Assembly (NCBI RefSeq): GCF_002159915.1
Contig: NZ_NFJP01000012.1
Coordinates: 1 to 64,000, forward strand
Source: Gordonibacter sp. An230
GTDB lineage: Bacteria > Actinomycetota > Coriobacteriia > Coriobacteriales > Eggerthellaceae
Length of the DNA: 64,000 nt
Reading direction: 5' to 3'
Shown: positions 8,396 to 17,311 of the stretch, one piece after another
Layout: each line of letters starts with the position of its first letter
Numbering within the stretch: position 1 is the first letter of the stretch
Notes under the pieces: generated by a model
What the model saw: only the letters and a program-made list of their open reading frames with translations
What the model was told of the DNA's origin: nothing
The model's database searches: none
Translations under genes and position numbers: made by a program

Positions 8396-8421
8396 CCGCG
8401 TCGGACGATCGTCCGACGCGG
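8396..8421. promoter_or_regulatory. 26-bp perfect palindrome
   Basis: CCGCGTCGGACGA (8396-8408) is followed directly by its reverse complement TCGTCCGACGCGG. It is immediately followed by TATCAT (8422-8427), a possible -10 box, 43 bp before the next gene. It can act as terminator of the peptidase gene (no T-run) or as an operator of the flavodoxin-fold gene. Confidence 0.5.
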
Positions 8422-8470
8422 TATCATGCTGCGTGCATGTTTGAATCGAGTCTCGGGCGAAGGAGACGCT

Positions 8471-9034
8471 ATGACCATCTTGTTCGTGAACGCCTGTCTG
8501 CGTGGCGAGGACTCGCGCACGCTCGTCCTGTGTCGGGAATACCTGGCCTCGCGCGGCGACGACGTTGCGGAGGTGAACCTGGCGAGCCTCGATCTGCGTC
8601 CCTTCGATGCCGAGATGGTGGCGCGCCGCACGGCTCAGCAGACCGCTGGCGCATGGGACGACCCCTTGTTCGCGTTGTCGCGCCAATTCGCGGAGGCCGA
8701 GGACATCGTCATCGGCGCGCCGTACTGGGATCTGTCGTTTCCGGCGGCGCTCAAGGTGTACTTCGAGCATGTGAGCGTGTGCGACCTCACGTTCCACTAC
8801 ACCGAGGACGCTCGGTGCGAGGGCATCTGCCGCGCGCGCCGCATCACGTACATCACGACGTGCGGCGGCTTCGTGGAAGGGGCGAACTTCGGCTACGAGT
8901 ACGTGTGCGGCATCGCGAAGATGTTCGGTATCCCCGAGACGAGGTTCGTGGCGGCCGAGGGCCTCGACATCGTGGGGGTCGACGTCGAAGCACAGCTGGA
9001 CAAGGCGCGCGCTCAGTTGGCGCGGCTCGACTAA
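8471..9034 (+). CDS. flavodoxin-fold NAD(P)H oxidoreductase
   Basis: This 187-aa protein resembles flavodoxin_2/NAD(P)H:quinone oxidoreductases and AzoR-type FMN enzymes: an N-terminal LFVNACLRGEDSRT phosphate-binding loop, the segment IVIGAPYWDLSFPAALKVYFE that lines the FMN site, and ITYITTCGG. It should be a soluble FMN or FAD enzyme reducing quinones, azo or nitro compounds with NAD(P)H. The ATG at 8471 has GAAGGAG a few bases upstream. The next gene begins 16 bp after its stop and is probably co-transcribed. The physiological substrate is unknown. Confidence 0.82.
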   Translation: MTILFVNACLRGEDSRTLVLCREYLASRGDDVAEVNLASLDLRPFDAEMVARRTAQQTAGAWDDPLFALSRQFAEAEDIVIGAPYWDLSFPAALKVYFEHVSVCDLTFHYTEDARCEGICRARRITYITTCGGFVEGANFGYEYVCGIAKMFGIPETRFVAAEGLDIVGVDVEAQLDKARAQLARLD

Positions 9035-9050
9035 GACGACAGGGGATGGC

Positions 9051-9611
9051 ATGAAACGGCTGCTCGTGGTGGTGGACTTCCAGAACGATTTCGTGGACGG
9101 GGCGCTGGGCTTCTCGGGAGCGGAGCGCCTCGAAGGGCCCATCGCGGAGAAGATCCGCGCATATTACGATGCGTACGACGAGGTGGTGTTCACCTTCGAC
9201 ACTCACAGGCGCGATTACCTGAATACGCAGGAGGGGCGCAACCTGCCCGTTGAGCATTGCATCGACGGCACGCCCGGTCATGACCTGCACGGATCGGTTG
9301 CGGGGTTGCTCGACCGCGCGACGGCGGTGTTCGACAAGCCCACGTTCGGTTCGGAAGGGCTGTTCGACTGGCTGCGTACGGCCCAGAAGGCCGCCGAAGA
9401 GCTGGGCCGCGCGCCGTTTGAGAGCATCGAGCTCGTGGGGCTCGTGTCGAACATCTGCGTGATCGCGAACGCCGTCCTGGCGAAGACGGCGTGTCCCGAG
9501 GTGCCCGTCATCGTGGACGCCGCGTGCACGGCTTCGTTCGACCCCTCCCTCAACGAGAAGGCCCTCGATGTGATGGAGGGCCTGCAGATCCAGGTGATCA
9601 ATCGACGTTAG
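9051..9611 (+). CDS. isochorismatase-like cysteine hydrolase
   Basis: This 186-aa protein has the isochorismatase/nicotinamidase fold. The catalytic aspartate is D9 in VVVDFQNDF and the nucleophile is C136 in VSNICVIAN, followed by a typical A-x-T-A-C segment. Family members hydrolyse nicotinamide, ureidoacrylate, biuret or related amides. VEHCIDGTPGHDL agrees with the nicotinamidase-like branch, but without a clear metal-binding D-x-H trio I do not call PncA. It sits 16 bp behind the flavodoxin-fold gene, forming a likely two-gene operon that ends at the hairpin at 9621. Confidence 0.82.
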   Translation: MKRLLVVVDFQNDFVDGALGFSGAERLEGPIAEKIRAYYDAYDEVVFTFDTHRRDYLNTQEGRNLPVEHCIDGTPGHDLHGSVAGLLDRATAVFDKPTFGSEGLFDWLRTAQKAAEELGRAPFESIELVGLVSNICVIANAVLAKTACPEVPVIVDAACTASFDPSLNEKALDVMEGLQIQVINRR

Positions 9612-9620
9612 GCGCATGCT

Positions 9621-9660
9621 CGACGGTCCTGTTGCGTCGCGAGATGCGACAGGACCGTCG
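9621..9660. terminator. terminator between convergent genes
   Basis: CGACGGTCCTGT (9621-9632) pairs perfectly with ACAGGACCGTCG (9649-9660) around a 16-nt loop, which can extend the stem further. It lies between the hydrolase stop and the flavoprotein stop and can serve both strands. Confidence 0.6.
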
Positions 9661-9733
9661 TCGGGCGCATGCGATCCGGACGAAACGATGCAGGCCGCAT
9701 GCGCCCGAAAAGGACCAACGCAGAGAGGTGCGT

Positions 9734-11407
9734 TTAGGAAATCGCTTCCACGTCGGCTTCAGTGACGGGGTGGGCAGACTCGAGGTTGCCGCCTGTTGCG
9801 GCTTGGATTCCGCAGATACGGCCCGTCATGATGCAATGACCGGCTGACATGCCTCCTTGATACATGGACCAGTCGGGGCTGCCGCACAACTGTCCGGCGC
9901 TGAACCCCGTCACCCAGAGGTTGGGGATGACCGTGCCGTCGGTGCGCAGCGCCTGATAATTCTCGTTGACGGTGACGCCGGCGCACAGAGCCGACACGCG
10001 CACATGCTTGTGGATGCCCCAAAACGGCGCCTTTTCGATCTTTTTCAGGTACTTGGCCTGCTTGCCGAAGTCCGCATCGAACCCGGCTTCACACAACTCG
10101 TTGTATCGTTCGACCGATTTTTTGAGTGCGTCGGCGGGGATGCCCAACTTGTCTGCCAGCTCGTCCAAAGTGTCGCAGCAGTGCGTGTCGATGAAGCCTT
10201 CGAGGACGTTCGCGCCGCTTTCAGCCGAGCGGTCCATTTCCACATCGGGCATGTACACGCGGATGGCCTCCTGGTCGGTGGGCTTGCCGCCCCACTCGGT
10301 GACCTGGGCGACGTAGTCGTCGTCGAAGATCTGCGAGTACCAACCGGGTTTTGGCTGGTTGCGCAGCACGCAGTTCACCTCTTCGAATACGCAGTCCTCG
10401 TTCATGAAGCGCTCGCCGTTCTCGTTGACTGCCAAAAACGGCTCGTTGTACATGGGGCCGGAGTCAAAGTCGTGCATCATGTGGGCGTGTCCGACGGGAA
10501 CGAGGCCTGCGCCAATGGCCATGGACATGAGGATGCCGTCTCCGGTCTTGTTGCTCTGCTTGCGGTCGAACTCCTTCACGTCGGGGCAGTAGCGCTCCAC
10601 GAGGCTTTGGTTGTTCTGGTAGTCGCCGGTGGAGAGGACGACGCCCTTCGTGGCGTTGAACTTGATGTACGAGGAGCCGTTCTTGCCGACGACCCCCGTC
10701 GCCGCTCCGTTTTCGTCGGTGATTAGCTGTACGCCCGGGGTGGAGTAAAAGAATTCGACGCCCTTGCTTGCGGCCAACTCGGCCAAATGCTCCACCATCG
10801 TGCCGTTGTTGTACGGCTTCGGCCCGAACATGATGCTGCGGCGGGCGCACTTCGAGCCGTCGTCGTATTCGGTCACGGCCGTGGGGCGCACCGTGTAGGG
10901 AGGGAAGCCCGCTTCGGCGGTGCGCACCTGCGTCCAGCGGATGGCCTCGCCTGAGTACTTGCAGTACGTTTCGGCGAGTTTGCGGTCGGCGCGCCAGCGG
11001 CAATCTTCCAGATAGCCTTGCAGATAGTTCATCACGCCTTGCTCGTCGCTTTGGTCGAGCAGCACGCCTGTGCACGTGCCTCCTTGCGCGATGGGCTTCG
11101 ATTCCTTTTGGAGTACGGCGACGCTCGCTCCCTCCTCGAGCGCTGACAGTGCGGCCGGCACGCCGCCTGTGCCTGCGCCGACCACCACCACGTCGTAAGT
11201 CTTTTCTTCGGCGAACTCGGTGATGGGAGCCAGTTCGACAGGCGATTCTTCGAAATCGCTGGCCTGAAGTCCTGCGGGGTAGGCGGCTTCGTCGGTTTGC
11301 GCGGGGCTGTCGGGCGCAGATGGCGCGCACCCGGCCAATCCCGCTCCTGTGGCCACGATGCCGGTGGCAAACGCTCCCTTGAGGAAGTCTCGGCGGTTCA
11401 GTTCCAT
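9734..11407 (-). CDS. Tat-exported FAD-dependent reductase (fumarate reductase flavoprotein family), copy 1
   Basis: This 557-aa protein has a Tat signal (NRRDFLKG, R5-R6) and a lipobox LAGC with C27 as likely lipid site, so it should sit on the outer face of the membrane. The FAD dinucleotide motif is VVVVGAGTGG near residue 75, and the body is an FrdA/UrdA/KstD-type FAD_binding_2 domain. NENGERFMNED marks the substrate-capping part, but the arginine expected a few residues later in true fumarate reductases is not evident (EDCVFEEVN). No heme-binding CXXCH or FMN-binding domain is present, so electrons must come from another carrier. The start at 11407 has AAAGGAGAGG upstream. The divergent membrane LuxR gene at 11601 is its probable regulator. 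The electron acceptor is unknown. Confidence 0.87.
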   Translation of the reverse strand: MELNRRDFLKGAFATGIVATGAGLAGCAPSAPDSPAQTDEAAYPAGLQASDFEESPVELAPITEFAEEKTYDVVVVGAGTGGVPAALSALEEGASVAVLQKESKPIAQGGTCTGVLLDQSDEQGVMNYLQGYLEDCRWRADRKLAETYCKYSGEAIRWTQVRTAEAGFPPYTVRPTAVTEYDDGSKCARRSIMFGPKPYNNGTMVEHLAELAASKGVEFFYSTPGVQLITDENGAATGVVGKNGSSYIKFNATKGVVLSTGDYQNNQSLVERYCPDVKEFDRKQSNKTGDGILMSMAIGAGLVPVGHAHMMHDFDSGPMYNEPFLAVNENGERFMNEDCVFEEVNCVLRNQPKPGWYSQIFDDDYVAQVTEWGGKPTDQEAIRVYMPDVEMDRSAESGANVLEGFIDTHCCDTLDELADKLGIPADALKKSVERYNELCEAGFDADFGKQAKYLKKIEKAPFWGIHKHVRVSALCAGVTVNENYQALRTDGTVIPNLWVTGFSAGQLCGSPDWSMYQGGMSAGHCIMTGRICGIQAATGGNLESAHPVTEADVEAIS

Positions 11408-11600
11408 ATCCCTCTCCTTTTCTGTCGGTGTGCCGTCTTGAGCAAAGGGCATCCGTTTTGCGCGGTTCTGCCCTGCCCGCCCTTCGAAAACCTATCAGGA
11501 TCGGCTCGTCCGCTCTTCCTACAAACGGTATGAACTTGCTGATGGACGTGCGATTCATCCCGGTTTTCTGATATAAACGTGTCTTGGGGAAGGAGCGGAG

Positions 11601-13064
11601 ATGCTGCGTTCTGTTCATCGGTTTTTTCGGGAAACTCCCGGTGTCGTTCTCGCCATCGTGGGGCTTGCGTGCGCGTTCATGGTGCTGGAGATCCAGCGCA
11701 TGCCGGTGGCGCGTTTCGTGAGCTTCTCCATGTTCGCCCCGCTGCCGTACATCGTGGAAGCGACGGTGATGCTGGCGATTGTCGCTTGGCAATGGGCGCG
11801 GCCCGCGTTGCGCCTGGGGGACAGCCGTGCGGTGCGGACGATCGTGGCGCTTTTGGTGCTGGCTTCCACGGGATTGCTTCTTTATGCGCCGCTGGAGGAC
11901 GATGGCGTGACGCTCGGCGTGCTCATGACGTATCGAGCGAGCACCGGCATGCTCGTGGTGCTCTGGGGCGAACGGCTCGTTTCGCTGGGCGCCCGTCGCG
12001 CTGGGTTTGCGGTCGCGCTTTCCTGCATGCTGTCGGGCGCAGCGACTTCGGGTTTGGCGTTTTTCTCAAGTGGGGTGGCTCGTGCGTTGCTGGGCATGTT
12101 GCCCTTGCTTGCCGGAGGGCTTTTTGTTGCGTATCGGCCTCGGGTTGTCGAAGAGGGGGCGAAAAGCGGTGCGGACGCGGATGGGTTGCGGCGATCGCTT
12201 CCGCGGTTTGCATGTTCGTCAACGAAAGACCGCGCAGTCGCTGTCGGCCTGGTGACTCTGCCTTTGGTGTGCCGCGGGCCCATGGTGATGTCCCAGTCGT
12301 CGTGGATGGGGTTGCAAGGGGATGCCGCCATGTCCTCTCTCATCCAGGCTTCCATAGGGTGCGGGATCGTTTTGGCGGGGTTGATCGCGTTGTTGGTGGT
12401 CAGACACGTGTGGAGCCAGAGCTTTGTTTTGGTGTACGAGCTGTTCGTGCTTCCGGTGACGTTCGTGTCGTTCTACACAGCGCAAACTTCGGACGACCTG
12501 TGGTTTCTGCACATGCTCATCGTGGATTCCACGTACAAGGTCACCCTGTTCTACATCATGATGACTCCGTTTCTGTTTCCCGAAAGGCCTCGCGGGAGCA
12601 GCGCCTCGGTGTATCTCCTCGCCTCCTTTGCGTTCATGATTGCGATGCGGGCTTTGTTCGTTGGCCTTGAGGGGGCTCTTCAGAAATCTGCGTATGCGGC
12701 CCTGACTGCTGTTGTGGTACTTGCGTCGTTTGTTGGCGGGGGTCTTTTGTCCTTCATGATTCTGCAGCGGCAGTCGGGACGACGCGAGGCCGTGCGCGCT
12801 GCGGCGGCCGAGGCGATGCGGGCCAGCCTCGAAAAGCGCTGCAAAACAGTGGCCGACCGATTCGACTGCACGCCTCGCGAGCGGGAGATTCTCGTTCTGC
12901 TCGCGCAAAACTATCGTGCGCCCTACATAGCCGAAAAGCTGGTCGTGAGCCAATCGACGGTGAAGACGCACATGCGCAACCTCTACGGCAAGCTCGGCGT
13001 GCACTCGCAAGCCGAGCTGCTTTTGCGGTTGGAAGAAGAGGCCGAGAACATCACGGCAGATTAA
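11601..13064 (+). CDS. membrane-anchored LuxR-family regulator, copy 1
   Basis: This 487-aa protein has about twelve hydrophobic segments (residues 12-395) followed by a LuxR/NarL-type helix-turn-helix (about 415-480; CTPREREILVLLAQ, QSTVKTHMRNLYGKLGVHS). Such proteins are abundant in Eggerthellaceae, where the membrane part is thought to sense a small molecule. It is divergent from the flavin reductase at 9734-11407 with a 193-bp shared promoter region that contains TATAAA at 11572-11577. The natural inference is that it senses the reductase substrate and activates the reductase gene. Confidence 0.85.
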   Translation: MLRSVHRFFRETPGVVLAIVGLACAFMVLEIQRMPVARFVSFSMFAPLPYIVEATVMLAIVAWQWARPALRLGDSRAVRTIVALLVLASTGLLLYAPLEDDGVTLGVLMTYRASTGMLVVLWGERLVSLGARRAGFAVALSCMLSGAATSGLAFFSSGVARALLGMLPLLAGGLFVAYRPRVVEEGAKSGADADGLRRSLPRFACSSTKDRAVAVGLVTLPLVCRGPMVMSQSSWMGLQGDAAMSSLIQASIGCGIVLAGLIALLVVRHVWSQSFVLVYELFVLPVTFVSFYTAQTSDDLWFLHMLIVDSTYKVTLFYIMMTPFLFPERPRGSSASVYLLASFAFMIAMRALFVGLEGALQKSAYAALTAVVVLASFVGGGLLSFMILQRQSGRREAVRAAAAEAMRASLEKRCKTVADRFDCTPREREILVLLAQNYRAPYIAEKLVVSQSTVKTHMRNLYGKLGVHSQAELLLRLEEEAENITAD

Positions 13065-13124
13065 GGATTCACATGCGCTTGACGGCTCCTCCTTGCGCTG
13101 CGCGAGCGTCGTGCGTCGGAGCGG

Positions 13125-13769
13125 CTAGCGGCGGCGGGCGAAGGTTTCGAGCACGAGCTGGGCGCGGGTGCCGATGGGGGTTCGGTTCTCGGCGAGGAAG
13201 CGGGGGACGTCCTCGATGGCCAGAAGGAACGGCTCGATGAACTCGTTGGGTTCGGGCTGCGCGGTGGACACCCGTTCCACCTGGGCGAATACGACATGCA
13301 CCGTTTCGTCGGTGAGGCCGGTGGACGAGTAGCCCGCCTGCGGCAGCGGTTCAAGCGCTGGTGCGTTCGCGCAGTCGGCTTCCGCGCGCAGGGCGTAGCC
13401 CGTCTCCTCGCGCAGCTCGCGATCGACGCAAGCGGCCAAGCTTTCGCCCGGTTCTTTGAGCCCGGCGGGAAACGCGATGCACCAGCTGTTGAGAGGGTAC
13501 CGAAACTCGCGAATGAGCAGCAGGTTTCCGTCAGGCGTCTGCGGCACGATGCAGACGGCGTCCGCGATGGGCCGCTCTCCGCGCGCGTTTCCTTCGAGTT
13601 CGGCACGGTAGGCGTCGATGCTCTTGCGCGAGGCGCTTTCGTACTCGTATGTCGAACCGTCGGGCATGGCGTAGGCGAGGACGTACTTCTTGATCCATCC
13701 GTCGGACACCTGGCGAATGCCGACGAGCCGGGGAATGGCGGTTTCTGACGTGTTGGATGTGCGAGGCAT
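13125..13769 (-). CDS. Nudix hydrolase (ADP-ribose pyrophosphatase type)
   Basis: This 214-aa protein contains a perfect Nudix box, GLKEPGESLAACVDRE followed by LREETGY, in the middle of the chain. FRYPLNSWCIAFPAG just before it is typical of ADP-ribose and nucleotide-sugar pyrophosphatases. The start at 13769 is supported by AGGAG upstream; a longer open frame runs back into the sirtuin gene. It lies 64 bp behind the sirtuin gene on the same strand. Sirtuins release O-acetyl-ADP-ribose, which ADP-ribose pyrophosphatases can cleave, so a shared NAD-derivative pathway is plausible but inferred. Confidence 0.87.
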   Translation of the reverse strand: MPRTSNTSETAIPRLVGIRQVSDGWIKKYVLAYAMPDGSTYEYESASRKSIDAYRAELEGNARGERPIADAVCIVPQTPDGNLLLIREFRYPLNSWCIAFPAGLKEPGESLAACVDRELREETGYALRAEADCANAPALEPLPQAGYSSTGLTDETVHVVFAQVERVSTAQPEPNEFIEPFLLAIEDVPRFLAENRTPIGTRAQLVLETFARRR

Positions 13770-13833
13770 GTTGGCTCCTGTTCTCAAGCGGGGGGCGGTG
13801 CGGCGTTGAGGGCGGGCGGGGACGGATGCCGTC

Positions 13834-14586
13834 CTATCGGAAATCGAGCACGTCGCCGACGTTCGCGGCGATGCAGAGATCGGCGTGGCGGTCGCGCGGC
13901 GTGGGCGTGCGGTTGACGATGACGAGGCGGCTTCCTTGGAAGACATCGATGAGCCCGGCGGCCGGGTAGACCGAAAGCGACGTCCCCGCGATCACGAGCA
14001 GATCGGCCTGCGCGATTGCGGTTATCGCCTCGTGAAGCGTGCGCTCGTCGAGGGGTTCTTCGTACAGCACGACTGCGGGCTTCACGATGCGCCCGCATGC
14101 GGGGCAACGCGGCACGCCGTCGGGGTTCGCGGCGCGCAGGTCGAGCAGCCGTTCGACCGAGTAGGGAGCGCCGCAGCCCATGCAGGCGTTGCGCAGCACG
14201 CTGCCGTGCAGTTCAAGCACGTTTCGACTGCCGGCTTTTTGGTGGAGCCCGTCGATGTTCTGGGTGATCACGGCGCGCAGCGTGCCGTCGTGTTCGAGTT
14301 CGGCGAGTGCGCGGTGCGCGCGGTTCGGCTCGGCATCGAGCGCGAGCATGCGTTCGCAGTAGAAGTCGAAGAACTCGCTAGGGTGCGCGTCGAAGAAGCT
14401 GCGGCTGACCATCTGTTCGGGCGGGTACCGATGCTTTTGCGCGTAGAGGCCGTCCGGGCTGCGGAAGTCGGGGATGCCGCTTTCGGTGGACACGCCCGCG
14501 CCGCCGAAGAACACCATGCCGCCGGGAGGGGTGTCGGCTATCCATGCGCGAAGCGTTTCCGCTGCGCGTCTCGTCGCATCGTCCAT
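13834..14586 (-). CDS. cobB: NAD-dependent protein deacylase (sirtuin)
   Basis: This 250-aa protein is a Sir2-family enzyme that removes acyl groups from lysines using NAD. GAGVSTESGIPDFRS (about 29-43) binds NAD, TQNIDGLH and ELHG supply the catalytic core including the general-base histidine, and CMGC with CPAC form the zinc site. GTSLSVYPAAGL closes the Rossmann part. The length is that of a stand-alone bacterial sirtuin with no fused partner. The Nudix gene follows at 64 bp. A parS site lies 51 bp upstream of the start. Confidence 0.92.
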   Translation of the reverse strand: MDDATRRAAETLRAWIADTPPGGMVFFGGAGVSTESGIPDFRSPDGLYAQKHRYPPEQMVSRSFFDAHPSEFFDFYCERMLALDAEPNRAHRALAELEHDGTLRAVITQNIDGLHQKAGSRNVLELHGSVLRNACMGCGAPYSVERLLDLRAANPDGVPRCPACGRIVKPAVVLYEEPLDERTLHEAITAIAQADLLVIAGTSLSVYPAAGLIDVFQGSRLVIVNRTPTPRDRHADLCIAANVGDVLDFR

Positions 14587-14636
14587 GCTCCTCCTTTCGC
14601 GTTCGGCTCGTCTGCGCCATCATACAGCAGGAACAG

Positions 14637-14654
14637 ATGTTTCACGTGAAACAT
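14637..14654. other. parS centromere site 1
   Basis: ATGTTTCACGTGAAACAT is a perfect 18-bp palindrome containing the 16-bp parS consensus TGTTTCACGTGAAACA bound by ParB. parS sites cluster near the replication origin in most bacteria. Confidence 0.88.
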
Positions 14655-15256
14655 CCGACGAGGGGCGTGCGCGCACATGCGAGCGATTGGTGGGACGGGC
14701 ATTCGCGCCGCAGGGCGCATGCGCGAAGGCGCGCGATGGCGGTGGGCGTGGCAACGACGGTGAGTGCGGCACGCTCAGGCGGGGATGGCAAGCGGCACGC
14801 TGGGCGCGCCGCGCGCGGGCGGGTGACGAAAGGCGCGGGTGCGACGTGCCCGCACGGGCGACGGGCGTGCGAACCCTCTTGAGTGGGCTGCTTGAGGTGT
14901 GACGTGCTTGGACGGCAGAGTGGAAGGGGCCCCATGGCGCACCGGGATGTTTGCACCGGACGAAGAGGAAAGGAATGCGGCGCGCAGCCTTGCAGGTGTG
15001 CGATGGCAGGCGGCCACGCGGTTCGTCTTGCGCGGCGCTTGGCAGCCGCATTTCGGAAGCGCGGCCGGTGCGCGATAGGCGTGCGATCGACGTGCGACCA
15101 GCGTGCGACGACGTGTTGCCAGCGCGACGGCGGCGTGCGGATGGACACGGGTGCGAGGAGGACCCGAAAGGCCACGCCGCAGCGCGGGGGAGGGGATGCG
15201 CTGCGGCGTGCAGAGGAGGGGTGGTTAACAGGGAAGGCGCATCGCGCCTCTGAGGG
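14655..15256. other. 602-bp gap beside parS with no recognisable gene
   Basis: This stretch is very GC-rich and runs from parS to the hsp20 stop. Reading frames are open on both strands only because stops are rare at this composition, and none shows a domain or a good ribosome-binding site. I see no tRNA and no clear terminator. Confidence 0.4.
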
Positions 15257-15721
15257 CTAGCCCTCGATGGCGATGGTCTTCTTCTCTTCGAGCTTGGGCT
15301 GCTCCTGCTTCTTCGGAACGGCGATCTTCAGCACGCCGTCCTCGAACTTCGCGCGGATGTCGTCCTCTTCGATGTCGTCGCCCACGTAGAACGTGCGGCT
15401 GCACTTGCCGCTGAAACGCTCCTTGCGGACGTACGTGCCCTTCTCGTCCTTGTCCTCGCTTTCGCTTTGCGTCTGCGCGGCGATGGTGAGGTAGCCGTCC
15501 TTGAGTTCGGCTTGGACGTCGTCTTTCTTGAAGCCCGGCAGGTCGATAGTCAGCTCGAATCCGGCATCGGTTTCCTTGATGTCGGTGCGCATGAGCGAGG
15601 GCGACATCTTCTGCATCGCCTGCACGGGCGCGGTGGCGGCATCGAAGAACGCGTCGAACGGGTCGGACATAAGCTCGCTCAGCAGGTTGCGGTTCCTCCG
15701 CATGGGCATCAACATGGCCAT
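15257..15721 (-). CDS. hsp20: small heat shock protein (Hsp20/alpha-crystallin)
   Basis: This 154-aa chaperone prevents aggregation of unfolded proteins. The alpha-crystallin domain spans about residues 45-140 (DIKETDAGFELTIDLPGFKKDD, FEDGVLKIAVPKK), with an N-terminal arm (LLSELMSDPFDAFFD). Several closely spaced ATGs exist; AGGAG directly abuts the one at 15730, so the ATG at 15721 with normal spacing is preferred. Upstream lie a consensus promoter and a CIRCE element, so HrcA repression and heat or proteotoxic induction are expected. Confidence 0.92.
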   Translation of the reverse strand: MAMLMPMRRNRNLLSELMSDPFDAFFDAATAPVQAMQKMSPSLMRTDIKETDAGFELTIDLPGFKKDDVQAELKDGYLTIAAQTQSESEDKDEKGTYVRKERFSGKCSRTFYVGDDIEEDDIRAKFEDGVLKIAVPKKQEQPKLEEKKTIAIEG

Positions 15722-15795
15722 ACCAATCATCTCCTCAACGTGTGCGGGACATATAAAATCTAAGTCCCAATCTGTGCGGTTTTCTGTACGCTTTC

Positions 15796-15824
15796 GTTAT
15801 AAATCGTTTGATTAGCACTGTCAA
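15796..15824 (-). promoter_or_regulatory. sigma-70-type promoter of hsp20
   Basis: On the minus strand TTGACA (15819-15824) and TATAAC (15796-15801) are separated by exactly 17 bp. The -35 box lies inside the CIRCE element, so HrcA binding would block polymerase. Confidence 0.8.
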
Positions 15825-15838
15825 GCTGAGAGTGCCAA
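15812..15838 (-). promoter_or_regulatory. CIRCE operator (HrcA site)
   Basis: TTAGCACTG-N9-GAGTGCCAA matches the CIRCE consensus TTAGCACTC-N9-GAGTGCTAA with one mismatch in each arm and the correct 9-bp spacer. It overlaps the hsp20 promoter. Confidence 0.82.
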
Positions 15839-16501
15839 CGTTACGGTTTCGTCAACTTCGGCGTACGTTTTGCGTGCGGCCGATGATACGCTGGCGACGC
15901 GGCGATCCGCCTCCAGCTCGTCGTCGGCTGCGAAAGCGAAACATTCCCGGCACGCGCGCGTCATGCGGGCTGCGCGCGTCGAGGAGGGCTCGGAGGGGTC
16001 GGGTTGCGTTTCGGAATCGATTTCCACGACGGGCCGCGCATTCGTTTTCGCGCGAGCGTCGATGTTGCGAAGACGGTCTTTGCCCAAGGCGTGTCACAGT
16101 GCGTGGCGTGGGTATTCGATGCAAGGCTGGCTTTTGCGCAGGTGGAACACGGGAGAGACGGGGGCGGCAAGCGACGCTTGGCGGTGCCGACGCCAGAGGC
16201 AGGACGGCAGCGCGGCGAACGGCAAGGCGGCACGGAAGCGGGTGGCGAACTACGGGCTTTCAGGGTGCGGGACGGCTTGCGATGGGCGCCTGGATGGTGG
16301 CGCGGCTTGCGGAAGTCGGCATTCGGCAAGGTGGTCGCGGCTTTGCGTCTTGCGACGGCGTGGCAGGTAGGATGCGACAGGCGCGTCATGCGCTCTGCGC
16401 GGCCCCTTCGCATCGTGGGGCGTCTCAACTGCGGCCTCTTTCCTTGCGTGATGCCCTATACTGAACGCGAGGAAAAGCGAACGCGGGCGAAAGGGCGCAC
16501 C
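15839..16501. other. 663-bp gap without a recognisable gene
   Basis: Open frames here are arginine- and alanine-rich on both strands with no recognisable domain. A possible -10 box TATACT (16457-16462) lies about 40 bp before the phosphodiesterase gene. The rest may be decayed coding sequence. Confidence 0.4.
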
Positions 16502-17050
16502 ATGACCACCATCGGCCTTATCTCGGACACGCATGGACGGCTGCCGGACGAGGCGCTTGCGGCTATGGCCGACGTCGATCACATTATTCACGCGGGCGAC
16601 ATCGGTGGCCCCGAGATCCTTCACGAGCTTGAGGCGTTGGCACCGACGACGGCGGTGCTGGGCAACAACGACTTCGACGAGTACGGCGCGCGGGTGGGGC
16701 GGTTCGCGCATCCCGTCATCGACGGCGTGCGCTTCCTCGTGGCGCACTATCCGCGCGACGTGCGGATCGGTTTCAACGGTTGCGCGGGGCTTGCGGCGGG
16801 CGATCCCATTCCGCAGGTGTGCGTCCACGGGCACACGCACGTTCCCGAGTTGCTGACCGGCGCGGAGGCGCGTCCGGCATCGTTCTTCCTCTGCCCCGGC
16901 GCGCCATTTCGCCCGCGCGGTGGGTTTCCGAAGTGCACGGGCCGCATGGAGGTGGAGGGCGGGCGCGTGCTGGGCGTGCGCATCGCGTCGTTCGACGGCC
17001 AAACGGTGTTCGCGGTGGGCTGCTTCGACGAATCTGCGCCCGCACGCTAG
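16502..17050 (+). CDS. YfcE/MJ0936-type metallophosphoesterase
   Basis: This 182-aa protein is a small calcineurin-like phosphodiesterase. The metal-site motifs are all present in order: SDTHG (D9, H11), GDIGGPE, GNND, a lone H in AHYP, and GHTH. Family members hydrolyse phosphodiesters in vitro using Mn or Ni; the natural substrate is generally unknown. The ATG follows an AAAGGGCG stretch, a modest ribosome-binding site. It is monocistronic, and the repeat element at 17085 follows. Confidence 0.88.
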   Translation: MTTIGLISDTHGRLPDEALAAMADVDHIIHAGDIGGPEILHELEALAPTTAVLGNNDFDEYGARVGRFAHPVIDGVRFLVAHYPRDVRIGFNGCAGLAAGDPIPQVCVHGHTHVPELLTGAEARPASFFLCPGAPFRPRGGFPKCTGRMEVEGGRVLGVRIASFDGQTVFAVGCFDESAPAR

Positions 17051-17084
17051 GCACAGAGAGAGGGAGGGCGCTCGCGAAGGCCGC

Positions 17085-17295
17085 AAAAGCAAATAGCAGT
17101 CAAATGAAAATCAAGTGAGACGGCGTGGGCGACTGCCATTGTTTTCCCAGTTCATCTGGGTGTCGGATGCGCAGCCTTCCCAAGGAGCCCCCGAAAAGGC
17201 GCCCGCAAAGGCCCCGAAAAGCAAATAGCGGTCAAATGAAACACGCGAGCCCTCTGCCATCCCGCTGCGTCGACAACGGGGTGGCGACGAGGGCG
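17085..17295. repeat. 210-bp direct repeat, left copy
   Basis: This is nearly identical to 18821-19030. Each copy begins with AAAAGCAAATAGCAGTCAAA (variants), has a second copy of that motif about 130 bp later, and includes a CCCAG-ttcat-CTGGG hairpin and a terminal CCATCCC...GGGRTGG hairpin whose changes are compensatory (G-U). The copies bracket the AlbA_2 gene. Confidence 0.8.
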
Positions 17296-17311
17296 CTCGC
17301 TTTCCCTTCGG

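Noticed and set aside
13125-14586. Sirtuin plus Nudix as an NAD-depleting defence system
   Set aside because: Both look like full-length housekeeping enzymes with intact catalytic sites. There is no Argonaute, SIR2-APAZ, HerA or TIR partner nearby.
14655-16501. Replication origin between the parS site and the phosphodiesterase gene
   Set aside because: I found no cluster of DnaA boxes, no AT-rich unwinding region and no dnaA or dnaN gene.
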